Shown: in pieces, positions 26,801 through 38,077 of the stretch
Position numbering within the stretch: position 1 is the first letter of the stretch
Layout: each line of letters begins with the position of its first letter
Assembly (NCBI GenBank): GCA_032173965.1
Contig: CM063288.1
Span: 21,239,501-21,303,500 of the forward strand
Length of the DNA: 64,000 nt
Reading direction: 5' to 3'
From: Sitta carolinensis
Taxonomy: Eukaryota > Chordata > Aves > Passeriformes > Sittidae
Position numbers and translations under genes: made by a program
Notes under the pieces: model-generated
Seen by the model: only the letters and a program-made list of their open reading frames with translations
Database searches by the model: none
What the model was told of the DNA's origin: nothing

Positions 26801-27752
26801 TGTATATGAAATAAAGGTAAGTTTTTCTGCTTAAAGAAGGAGGAAATATTGCATTGGGAACGCAGAGAACAGCTTTCCGTATGATATTTTTTGCCATGTA
26901 CAAGTCCGTTTCATATTTAATAACATCAAATCAGATATAATTTGTCAGCTCTAAAAGGGCACAACTTTGGGCACCTGAGCAGTCTCTGCCCTCTAGTGTT
27001 GAGAAAGCAGATGAAACTCTTCTCAATACAAGTGTCACCACAAAGAAGCATAAGCTCAAGGAAAAAAGTTTCCATTAAATATCTTTACTGTCTATTCAGC
27101 ACATAGTAGCCACCCTGAACAAACAAATTAACACAAGACACTTCTGAGTAAGACATCAAAGGGCAATTGAATAAATACTGAAATGGCAAATTTTAAAGTC
27201 CTAATTATGCTTATCAGAGCCTAGAAGTGGAACCCACTAATCCTGAAAAAGGGGTACAATTTTATAATATATTTTCTTAACTATTTGCATCTGACATTTT
27301 TAATATCTTTATTCAAAACAAGATGACACATTTTCAGAAGAAACAGATATTTCTATGTTTTATGTTTCCTTTTAGAAGTGATTCAAAGAATCTCTCTCAT
27401 CTTAAAAATCTGATTTTTCAAAAACAAGTCAGTTGTAAAGTCTATTAAATTCTGAACACAAATATGTAGACAGAGAGAAAAACACCTCAACACATTAGCA
27501 TAACATTTTGTCTTAGTGCTGACATGTAGTCCAAGCACTGTTATATCTTGGGTACTGAAGTAGTTGCATAACTGTCCAGTAAGTTGGTGCATTTGAACTC
27601 TTTCTTAAGTAAAAGATGAAGATGGATTTTGGTCTATTGCTAGAGGTGACTGAAGATTCACTTAGCCTTAAGAACTTTTTTCCAGTGGAAAAATCAGATT
27701 TGAAATGGAAAAAAGGCACATCTGTAGGGAGAAGAAAAAGTGGGGAGCTCAC
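23891..27752 (-). other. OLA1: OLA1 last intron
   Basis: This is a 3.9-kb phase-0 intron, generally AT-rich. A GC-richer patch around 24240-24400 is the only compositional departure. I see no recognisable repeat or nested exon. Confidence 0.9.
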
Positions 27753-27875
27753 CTTGACAGCAGCCTCTGAACCTCCTTCTTTAAAATCTTCATATTTCAT
27801 TACTTCAGCCATAATGAATCCCTTTTCAAAATCTGTGTGAATCTTCCCTGCTGCCTGAGGAGCCTTCGTCCCTTT
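27753..27875 (-). CDS. OLA1: OLA1 coding exon, residues 323-363, TGS domain core
   Basis: This 123-nt exon is 41 whole codons, from [13 protein letters not shown] to [10 protein letters not shown]. The acceptor is tgacag|AAA and the donor AAG|gtgagc. It holds the [14 protein letters not shown] core, the most conserved part of the YchF TGS domain (the general pattern is G.IH.D...GFI.AEV). Differences from human lie only in the exposed EEGSEN loop. Confidence 0.96.
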
Positions 27876-29944
27876 CTGTCAAAGGAAAGATCAGAAGAAA
27901 ATTAATTGCGTTTAAGAAGATTGATTGCAGGAAAGAGGTTTCTCCTTTTTTATATGCTTTCAGGTTCTGCTGAAACTTTGTTTCCTATCAGCTAAAATAT
28001 CACACATGCAGCTGGGCAATCCTCAATACTGGGACACAGACAGTGCCTTCGTCACAGATAAACCAACCGACATTAAAGAACAGCAGCTTTGTTTTTCCTA
28101 ATAGGTATCAACAGCAATATTGATTTCAGAAGCTATGACTGTGTTTTGTTGTGAGATTCACTTTGACCCCTAGCTTTCTACACAGAAAGTGAGGCAGATA
28201 AAGATTTTTAAATAACTTTAAAATCTGAATTACTCAAGACTTTCACTTACATCCAAATAATTTCAATTAAATATAACATTCATGGCAAACAACATTTGCA
28301 ATGAGAATGACATTTGGATGTCAAGGCGTACACATTGCCTTATTTTTATTTCAGAATAATTTTAGTAAATTTGATATAGAACAAACTGAGTATTTTCACC
28401 AAAACATCAGCAACTGAATCACTAAAAAATAAAAAAAAAATCACAAACAACTATACAATAATTTAAGTTTATGCAATAGAGGAGAATGCATTATAGCTGC
28501 ATGCTTTAAATTACCAGGACATACATTCTGTGCACATACAACCATGGAGAGGAATTTGAGCAATAATGGTGACCTAAAGGCTGCTTAATAAAGCATGTTA
28601 AAGTGCTAAGGAGTCTGACACTGTAAAGCACAGTTTTTACAATAAAAGATGTATTGGGTTAATATGGCTACTCACTGATGCTTACCTGACTAAATATCTT
28701 TGCACATTAAATCAAAGATACTCACAATCAGTCTTAAGACAAACCAGCTTTCAAATTCTCTAATAAAGAGCAAGCACTTCTCCTACTGCAAACTGGAATT
28801 TCACAATGTGCTTTTAAAAAATATGGCAAGAATCAAAACAACAAAACTCCTGCTTTTATATTATTTTGGTTGTTATTTCAGGGACTTCAGCAAGCAGTTA
28901 TCTCATGCAGAGATGAGAAGAAAAAGCTAAAAAATCCCCACACATGCTTGTAAGAAAATAAGTTTAATGTGCTAAAACACATACACAAACATCTGTGGCA
29001 GTACTATTAAAAATATAAATTTACGGGAAATTATGTTGATTAATGAAAACAAATTAATTCCAGTGAATGAAATTAAATACAGCACTGAAACTCATTTCAC
29101 AACCCTAAATACACTGATGCAAAAAACCCAGAAGCTCAAAGACTGAACTGCACCTCCAAAAGTTGACATTGTTGTAATTTTTAAGAGTTTGCAACTCTAC
29201 ACATTCCAAAATATTTTTTAATACTGATCTTTATATTACAACATATTTACATTCTAATGCAAACCACTACAACTCAGCTCTTACTGTCCTCTGGGAATAA
29301 ATTAGTTGATGTCTATGGCTATATCCATTCTACATCAATATTTAAAATACATACTATCATTTTAGGCATTACCTAAGTTCTCAGAAAAACATATAAAACT
29401 ACCAAAATAAACTAGGTTTAAATACTAAAGTCAGTAAAAGACCCGAATTACTGCACACTGATTTTAGGATTTGGAGCCCAACTGTGTATCCACGAGGAAT
29501 ATAATGACGTTATATTGCTTTTATTGCTGAAAATGTAATCCCAGCAAAGCACAGGAGGAATGAACCATCCGCAACCCAAACAAACTTAGTGAATACAAAA
29601 TGAAAAGCAACATCAATTTCACTGCAGACAAACCCAGTCACACAGATTAAGCAAGCACAATACTGGTACGTCTTATCTCTGACCACAGGAGGAGGGTAGA
29701 CAGATTCTACAGGATGAAGAAATTCAGACTATGTAATAGGCAGAATCAATTGTTACCTGCCTCAATCAATGCAGCTCCACTTTCACTGTTCAGCAGCTCA
29801 CAAATAATTAAAGTTATCCTGGACAAAAACCTCATCTGTAATGACTAGCTAACCGCCACCATGACAAACTTCAAAGTCAGTGATATCAATCTGAATTCAA
29901 TAGTGTGGAACTGGATATAGCTGATGAATAAGTATGAATCTTAC
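27876..29944 (-). other. OLA1: OLA1 intron between residues 322 and 323
   Basis: This is a 2.1-kb AT-rich intron with GT-AG ends. No repeat, RNA gene or nested exon is recognised. Confidence 0.9.
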
Positions 29945-30041
29945 CCTGATGGTCCATGCACGCACTTCATCTGGGCCTGCAGTGAAAAAGTATTCTAGTT
30001 GGAGTGCTGCATATCCAGCCTTAATGATCTTTGCTAAAGCG
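29945..30041 (-). CDS. OLA1: OLA1 coding exon, residues 290-322, start of TGS domain
   Basis: This 97-nt exon gives the last base of S290 followed by 32 codons, [32 protein letters not shown]. The acceptor is ttttttcag behind a pure T tract, and the donor is AGG|gtaaga. [14 protein letters not shown] is the hallmark opening strand of the YchF/OLA1 TGS domain, a small ubiquitin-like fold associated with RNA or ribosome binding. L293 is followed by A where human has P, a tolerated position. Confidence 0.96.
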
Positions 30042-30728
30042 CTGAAAAAAAAAAGGGGGAAGGAATCCAATTCATTCAGCATATACACATAAAACAGCTA
30101 AATGCACCAAGTAATCAATTTACATAGAAAGACATCACATATTTTGAAGATACCAGGTCTACTTTTGAACAGAGCAATAATTGCAGTAGCCTTTTGCTTT
30201 GAACTCTCTTCAGAAGAACTACTTTTTTATTGCAAAATCATAAAGATAGTATTTTGATTTGTTTATTTGGCAGGCTACAGAAACATGGGATAAATATAAA
30301 TCACCCTATCAGGCAGCACTCTTGTCTCATGCAATTTTCAGGACTCCAGGTCATGAAAGCGTATCTGTTTGACTGAAATTCAATATTGAAACAATTTATT
30401 ATAGTTCTTCAGAAAACGATGGCAAAATTTTCTCCACTGTCCTTATTCCCTGTGGATGACGAAACAGTTTTGGTGATCTTTCCTTCTCAAAAATATACAT
30501 AACTAATACCTATGTTATAATTAAAACACTGTACAGAGATGACAGATGACAGTTAAAAACTTAATTTAAAATAAATCTTTTCACTCTGTCTCATGGTAAA
30601 GAAAGGAGAAGATTCTCTCTTTATAATGGTAATTACTCTGTCATTTATTATTCTATCAGCGCAAGCAATTAAATTACTGCAAGGAAATAGTTGATAATAA
30701 AGTGTAGGGAAAATGAATGCTAATTAAC
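30042..30728 (-). other. OLA1: OLA1 intron splitting codon 290
   Basis: This is a 0.7-kb intron with GT-AG ends and an uninterrupted T tract before the acceptor. Nothing else is recognised in it. Confidence 0.9.
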
Positions 30729-30869
30729 CTTTGTGTCATGTTCTCTTCCAGATACTTCTGTTTCTCCTCAGCACTCATATCTTGCAACTTGAGTTCCAAG
30801 GCCCCACTAAAAGGAATGACCAAAGCACCCGGGTCGTGCTTGTCCACCCACTCTTTAATTTTTATCAAC
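30729..30869 (-). CDS. OLA1: OLA1 coding exon, residues 244-289
   Basis: This 141-nt exon supplies the last base of W243, 46 full codons ([10 protein letters not shown] to EENMTQ) and the first two bases of S290. The acceptor is tctacag and the donor AAAG|gttaat. It includes the SGALELKL segment, which occupies the G5 (SAK-like) position of the family, so it forms the end of the nucleotide-binding domain. Differences from human are conservative (YDPG to HDPG, LQELSAEERQ to [10 protein letters not shown]). A 32.5-kb intron separates it from the upstream exon. Confidence 0.96.
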
Positions 30870-31412
30870 CTGTAGACAACAAAGGGCACAACATTATCTT
30901 GTAGTGCATGCATGGCTGTACCACATTCATTATTATCAAGTAGCACATACATATTCATAAGAATTGCACGGATTTATGATGCCATCTTTTTGTGTATTGC
31001 TTTCCAAGGTCAAGGCATTAACAGGCAGCAATTGCTTCAGGTGTATTCCATTAACATTTCACTGTTTCTTGGTTTCTGTTTGGCATTTAATCTATCAGAA
31101 ATAGGAATAATTTGGGACAATAACTAGGTGTTTGGTAGAGGTTAAATACTTGCAATCTAAAAAGTGAATAAAACTTTCTGAGAGAAAAATGTACTTCCAA
31201 GGATTATATTTATCAAATGTGGTAAAACTGAGGGCCTTCAGTTTTTCATGATTTGGTTTTTTTTTTTATTAAAAAAAAAAAGCATCTCACTAGCTAAGAC
31301 TGCTGACATTATCAGATAGAAAAGAACACTACACTCCTATACAGCAAGCTGCACCTGCTTTTTCTGCACAGTGATCTTGGAGTATGCCATAGCTGATCAA
31401 TAGAGAACCACG

Positions 31413-31470
31413 TTTCTACTGGCTTTTCCCATCTTTCTACTGGTTTTTCCCATCTTTCTACTGCTGTCCC
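31413..31470. repeat. 21-bp tandem repeat, about 2.7 copies
   Basis: The unit is TTTCTACTGGYTTTTCCCATC. Copies at 31413-31433 and 31434-31454 differ at one base, and a partial third copy follows. The plus strand is pyrimidine-rich. The copies are nearly identical, so the duplication is recent. Confidence 0.9.
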
Positions 31471-31667
31471 AGGACAAAGCTTCTGATTACTATACTATGA
31501 TTTTTTTTTAAAGAAAAAAAATTACCATTCATCTTCAATAACTGGCAGCATTTACAACAGTTTGCTGTTCACCATTTTTTTTTTCATTGAATGAAACAAC
31601 AAATTTAGAGCTAAAATCTCATGGCGTTAATTTTGGAATGTTAATTACCCTACTAAAGTTAACAAAA

Positions 31668-32220
31668 CTGGCAGGCTCCTGGCAGCCAGGAGAGGCAACC
31701 GAGTCCTGGGGTGCATCAGGCACAGCATTGCCAGCCAGGAAAGGGATGTGATTGTCCCACTCTGCTCTGGGGCAGCCTCACCTCGAGCGCTGGGGCAGCT
31801 TTGGGCACCACAATATGAAAAAGATGTAAAGCTCTTAGTGAGAGTCCAAAGGAAGCCAACAGAATGGTGAAGAGCCTTGAGGGGAGGCCGTATGAGGAGT
31901 GGCTGAAGGCACTGGGTCTGTTCGTCCTGGAGGGTTTTCCAAGGGGAAACCTCATTGAAGATACACAACTTTCTCACAAGGGGAAGCAGAGGGCCAGACA
32001 CTGATCTCTTCTCTTGGTGACCAGGAAAGAACCCAAGGGAATGGCCTAAGGCCCTGTCAGGGGAGATTTAGGTTGGGTGTTTGAAAAGTTTCTTCACCCA
32101 GATGGACAACGCTCTCAGGCACATGGCATAACTCTTGGGGAGGTTTTGTGCAGAGTCAGGAGCTGGGCTCAATGACCTTTGCAGGTCCCTTCCAACTCAG
32201 AATATTCTGTGATTCTGTGA
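31668..32220 (+). mobile_element. CR1 LINE fragment in the large OLA1 intron
   Basis: Plus-strand CR1 landmarks are present in order: 'tcctggggtgcatcaggc', 'gggatgtgattgtccc', 'gtatgaggagtggctgaagg', 'caggggagatttaggttggg', and 'caatgacctttgcaggtccc'. Two perfect terminal octamers ATTCTGTG end it at 32204-32219. It is antisense to OLA1 and 5'-truncated. Confidence 0.9.
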
Positions 32221-35200
32221 AAACTTTAGAGCAGTAGATGGTGTTTAAAAAAATCTTTAAACACAAGTATCATATTCATGATTCCAAGTATTTATTGTAA
32301 ATTTAAGGGAAACATAAATTATCCGGAGGAGTTCACTTCTGTTAATAGGAAACTATTTCTAAACAGGTACAATGGTAAGAATGACAGCACTATGCTCAGC
32401 AAGCAAACAAAGGAACCATGGGAATATTTCCTGTACACGAATAATCAAATTACAAAACACAGTACTTTGGGTGCCAGTGATGTTTCAGACCTGAAGCAAC
32501 CACCATACAGCACAGGGCTTTATGCTTGCTGAGTTCTTTTTCTTAGTCCTGCTAATCTGCAAGATTTAGACTAAGGTTTTAGCTGCTATTATACTAAAGT
32601 ACTTTGAAACTGTGGCCTGCAAACCTTTAAATAATCAATGCAAATGTCACTTCAGGAAAAAATGAACTGAACCACAAGTTCATCAACACACATTTGTCAA
32701 AGAAAATAGCAGGGATCAGAGCTATTATGAGATTAAGTGCATGGCCGACTGAGTAGGGTTTTAGATGGGACGAAGAATATAGAAGTTCACTCAACAGTTT
32801 TCACACATTTGTTATATAAGGCTGGTCTTCTATCATTTACTTATGTAAATACCCCATCAGTATTTCTCAATCCTCATTATACTAATCTTTTCTTGCCTCC
32901 AGTTATCCAGTGAAAACATAGTCTGGTATTCAGGACTGATCCTGAAACACAGTTGCCTTCAGAAACATCTGAACTGAAAATCACAATTAAGGTGTGCTTC
33001 TCAATGTGACATCTGACATTTAACAGCATTTCTAAAACTAACACTAGTAGTTAACTAATTTATTTTGGCTAACAAATTTTGTATCAAAGTCCAGAGCTCA
33101 TAAATGCCAACATTTTACAGAAAATGTATCTCAAAATGAATCTACAATTCATAAGTGTACTTCAACATATGTGCATACATCCTTTATAGATGTTTTTTAC
33201 AGAATTATCTAACACTAGTCTCTAGACTCAATAATGTGCCATGTGAAGAAACACGGAATGAAATGTGTAAACTTGAAAAAGTGAAATGAGCATGAAAGTA
33301 ATGTCAAAAATTGGATTCAAATTCTGTTTGGTAAATATGGTCATCATAACTAATAAACTAAGAACTATTGTGGAACAACAAGATAAGAAATAATTACTTT
33401 GGCTAAAACACCAATTCAGAATAATAATAGTCTTAGACTGTCATTTTAACAGCTTTTCTATTGAGTCCTTAGAGGGATTATTTGCATTCCTCAGGTATTC
33501 TATTGTACGATTCAGATGAATAAAGACTTACAAATCATTCCTCTACCGCCAGTGTGAGACTTTGATCCAGTGAATACACCATTGTACCTTAACTATAATT
33601 GGCAAAAAACCTGACAGTGTAGAGCATCACAAGCTTAATAACAAAGGAGAATATCTCAAAGTGTTGACAGACGATCTTCATAATGCAGGAGCAGAGCTGG
33701 TACATTTTACCAATAAATGAGCACTGAGGTCTAAAGGTCTCTGAAGTGACTGACATCAGACCTGCTATAGCCTCACTAAAAGAATAAGGTAGTGCATCCC
33801 ACTCTGTACAGACAGCCAGGTTCTCTGCCCGAGTCTTTTACTTTTGTGACTTTCAATGTCACAGAAATTACTAAAAAGTACCAAGGAATTCCCCTACGTG
33901 TGATCAAAATAAAGAAAACAAACAAAAAAGTAAACATTCAGATATGAGTATTGATTGATACATTTCAAATTTACGCTTTCCCCAAAGTAGAATGCTTAAC
34001 TAATAATCAATAAAATAATAGTGCACATTTGCCTTCCTGTTAGGGATAACCAATTGTGCCAAACAGAACAAAATGGTCCTAACAAGTGGTAACAATTAAT
34101 GTCAAAGTCTGTTTTATTTGAGCACATAATTTTTCCAAAGAAAATTATATATGTCTGTAAAAGGACAGCAATAGTACACTCATTCTGGGCCTTTGTTAAG
34201 ATAAGCAAATCCTGGAGTACCTCTGTTATTTCATGCTATACCTGAAAATGAATATCGAAGAGTATTGGATTTTATGCTTAAAGACCTGTGACACTTAAAA
34301 ACCCCACCACACACTACAATGTAACAAAATAAAAGCAAAAAACCAAAAAGAAGAACTGGCAGCACCAATGACCATGACTAACAGATAAAACTACTTTAAG
34401 AAACAAAGAACTGCTCGAGATGAAAACCCTTCCTAACAAAGTAAACAAAAAAAATAAGTGAAAACAGTGTAACAGCATGGAATTTCTGCAACATCCAACA
34501 GACTTTCCCCACTGGGGTAGCTTGGTTACTCCCTTCCCTGTGGAGAGGACTGTGCCAACAGCAACTACAGAGGGTTGCTCAATTGAAGTCTGATTGATGC
34601 CAGAAAACAGACAAAATATCTTTTCTGGAAAAAAAAATAGAGACTCAAGAGACAGCAAGACATCCATTCATTCTGTGATGGCAAGCAGAAAAGCATATTA
34701 TGACTGTGTGAAAGCCTAACACAAGAACAAAACCAAGGCAAGTGCAAAACCAGACCTCATCAACTTCCAAGTGAAGGCAGCACTCAAAATTCTGGTCAGG
34801 GAAAACACTGAAGAGGAATTCAGATGCTCATTTCCACCTAATATTGTGACTATTGCTTGATAAGGACATAAGGAACATCAGCAGTGTTATCAGCTTATCT
34901 AGTAAACAACAGTTGCCAGTGACTTCAAGTGCAGATGGATGAGGACAACTGCCAGAGTTAACTCCTGATCCTAAACCAGGATGCAGAAGACCTTGCACTG
35001 AGAAGGCCAATAAAGAAAGAGCACCAGAAATGGGAGTTGTACAGAAGGGAGTGCCTCCATTTCAAAACGGTGATGCTTACTGAGGCAGAAAAAAACCAAA
35101 ACCTTCAGCCAACCAAAATATAAAGGCATAAAAGTTGCAGAATGTACATTACCTACAAATCAATATTTGAGAGAGTTTCACATGAGAGATCCAGCTGGGA

Positions 35201-35779
35201 ACAGAGACAGAGTTCAGATGGAAATCTGAAGTACTGACGGAAGAGAGAAGCTGCAGAGAAAGCTTAAGCTCAGTGGTCACCTGGCAAGACAAGATGATCT
35301 GAAAAACTGACCCCTGAGAAGAAAGGTGATTTGTGAAAGTATGCTTTTGTACAAGCAAGACCAAAAAAAACCACCTAACTAATGAAGAGAAACAACTGGT
35401 TTTTTTCTGTTCTACACCTGAACTATGAGTGGAAAATGGCAGAAACAAAAGAGCACTGCAGGGGAAAAGAAAATATCAGGCAGCACAAGGACAGAAACAA
35501 ATGTAGGTAAGGTCAAACTAAATGATCAAAATTTACCAAAGACTGAAAAAAGAGACAGGAATGAGAACAAGAAGACTTAGAAATTCCAAGAGGCTCTTCC
35601 TGTTGGCAGTTCTGAGCAATACTGGTTTTTCAAGGCTTCTAAACTCAATCTGTTTTGTGCTTGCTCCCTATTGTTTAAGTTTTCCATAGGTGGAGCCTAA
35701 GCCACCTTTATTTTAGTTAAACAGAGCCTATAGGCTGTGGACCAAGAATATACACTCCTTATTTATATCTTTAAAATTT

Positions 35780-36600
35780 TAGGTACTTTTTATTTTGAGC
35801 TTTCCTTGTAAGCCACAGATTACTTCTAACTTTTAACCTTTTTATTTGGACTCTCTTCAATTGGTCTAAAAGTTTCTGAAAGCACACAGTACCTGATGCA
35901 CTTGTCAGAGCCTTCAATAATAACAGCTTATAAACATTAAAAATAGCTAGAGGATTAACTCATTTTTCAGGTGATTTCCCTGTTTATTAAACCCAGTCTA
36001 GCATTTGCTTTTTTGTGACAGCACTGCAACATTATCTCATGCTCAGGTTGTAGCTTACTGCGTGACCCCGTTTGACTAGCTATTCTTAATACTATGTTTG
36101 CATAGTTAATTATTCCTGTATAAAATCCTTCTCAGGAGTTGTACCATGGCTATTTTTTCCTAATGATTTCTTCTATTTCTTGAGATGCTCCTAAGTTCTA
36201 ATTTTGTTCTACGCATATAGGGACATCTCCTAGATTGGGGCGGGGGGGGGGGGGGTGTCATCCAGAGATTTAACAAGAGTGCTCACCATCCAGCTCATTA
36301 GTGGAAATACATAACCAGCAGCTGCTTCTGCAGTTCTCATAATGCAACATTCTTTGTTTGGAAAGGGCACCACTGATAACCACGCTTGGTGTATTACCTT
36401 CTAACCAGTCTTGCACATTCAACTCCCAGTAGCTTCCATCTAGCCAATATTTCCTATCTTGTTTATGATAATGTTGTAAGGCACTGAAACCTTTAAAGGC
36501 TTAATAAAAATGCCAATATGCAGAATATCTTTCCGCTACATGCAAGATCATTAAATTTACCACAAACAAAATATTAGACTCATCTGATAATCTAGACAAG
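35780..36600 (-). mobile_element. Ancient CR1/L3-like LINE relic, minus strand
   Basis: The plus strand reads like the antisense of an old CR1-group reverse transcriptase end. It has an 'ctctcttcaattggtctaaaag' type segment near 35850, 'cccagtctagcatttgctttt' near 35990, a 'gcactgcaacattatctcatgctcag' type segment near 36020, and 'ttcctatcttgtttatgataatg' near 36448. Divergence is heavy, frames are broken, and the ends are not resolved. A G14 tract at 36242-36255 interrupts it. Confidence 0.5.
36242..36255. repeat. G14 homopolymer
   Basis: A run of 14 G, preceded by GGGGC, lies within the old LINE relic in the large OLA1 intron. Confidence 0.85.
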
Positions 36601-38027
36601 TACTGAATTGTCACAATGAATTTGTGAAGACAAGTGGGATGCTTATAGAGGGATGAAAAAGTTGAATTGTTCCAATGTTTTTCTTGAAATTAAAAGAAAA
36701 ACCATTGACTTAAAAATATCTTTTTTCTTCTCTCCTCTTTGTGGATTTCTTTTGTCTGCTGAAACCTCATCCGTTATGAGGTTTCAAATGAAACCTTATC
36801 TAAAATGATGATGAGTTAGGCAAGAATCATTTCTTTTGCCACAACCCAAAACTGTGAGGACCACTAGGTTAAGTTGATTTGGCAGGATGAGGGAGGAAGA
36901 CCAGATGTACCTAAGTGCCAGTACTGTATGACACAGTGCCTAGGTGATGTCCTCGCCTTCAGTTCTGGTAGTGTGCACAGACTCCACGGAGACCAGGTCC
37001 CACTGCTCTCAGTGCTGTGCACAGATGAGGATAATGTGCATATGTATTTTTATAGAGATCAGAAACAGTCACGGCTTCAGTAAGCTTTCATTCCAAATTT
37101 CTGCAATTAACAAAGGATGGCATGGTAAAAATCACAGAATGAATGTATATAATGACTCTGCATCACAGAAATGGTCTGCAGCAGAAGTGAAGAAGGGGAA
37201 GAGGAAAGCACAGGTGGTTGTCACTCCACTGTATTGGAGCACTGTATTCTAACTCTTTATTGCTACCTGCCTTTCTCTGAGTATCCCTTTCCTCTTGCAT
37301 TACATAAGGAGAAAAGATGAGTAAACAGGAAAACATTAAGGAGTAAAAAGGTACCTTCTTCCTCACCATGGTAAGTTTTTTATGAAGATGACTGTCTACA
37401 GAAGGTTTGGGAGTACCTGTTACAAACCTCGGCAACCATGACTTAAATCATCATTGATGCTTATAAGTTGAATTTTTTATTCCCTGTTCCTAGCTGGCCA
37501 GATGAAACACGGCAGTCCTTCAGTTTCAAAAAGCCCTTGCCCAGCCCTTACCTGCAAATGCTTTCTAGTTCAGAAAAAAAGCACTGCCCCCACACACTGG
37601 GCTGCTCTCTGGCCAAGAGCCTCCTCTCAGCCCTCAGGACAAGAGCTTGAAGAACGCAGCACTGCATTTATCCTGCACATCCTGAATGCCTTAAGCACCT
37701 CAGTACTTTCCCATAGTCCAATGTCTGTATCACCTCCAGTATTTAGTCACTGCATCCACCTGAACCTTACAAGAGGCCAATGTGGAGAACCCATCTTGTG
37801 TGAGATATCACTCCCATCTCCTAACAGAGACTGACTTGAGCCTTAAAACAGGAAGTGGAGCAGCCCTTAAAATTCTTCACCTTTTAGGAACTTGCCACAC
37901 ATTCCATGATCACAGGAATCTTATGACAGAATGGCTACATAAAGTATCTCATTCTACCAGATCCAGGTTTCACATTTTTAAACTTCATTGTAATTTCAAC
38001 TTATGCTGTATCAAAAAAAGACTCTCT

Positions 38028-38077
38028 GTCATTTGACAACATTGTCATTTGTCATTTGACCAACACCGTCATTTGAC
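38028..38077. repeat. GTCATTTGAC short repeat cluster
   Basis: GTCATTTGAC occurs at 38028-38037, 38051-38060 and 38068-38077, with an extra GTCATTT at 38044-38050. Spacing is irregular (7-23 bp), which suggests a decayed minisatellite. Confidence 0.85.

Noticed and set aside
34314..34667. 117-codon hydrophobic minus-strand frame
   Set aside because: The Phe/Leu/Ser-rich sequence reflects the purine bias of the plus strand; there is no start context, splice signal or known family.
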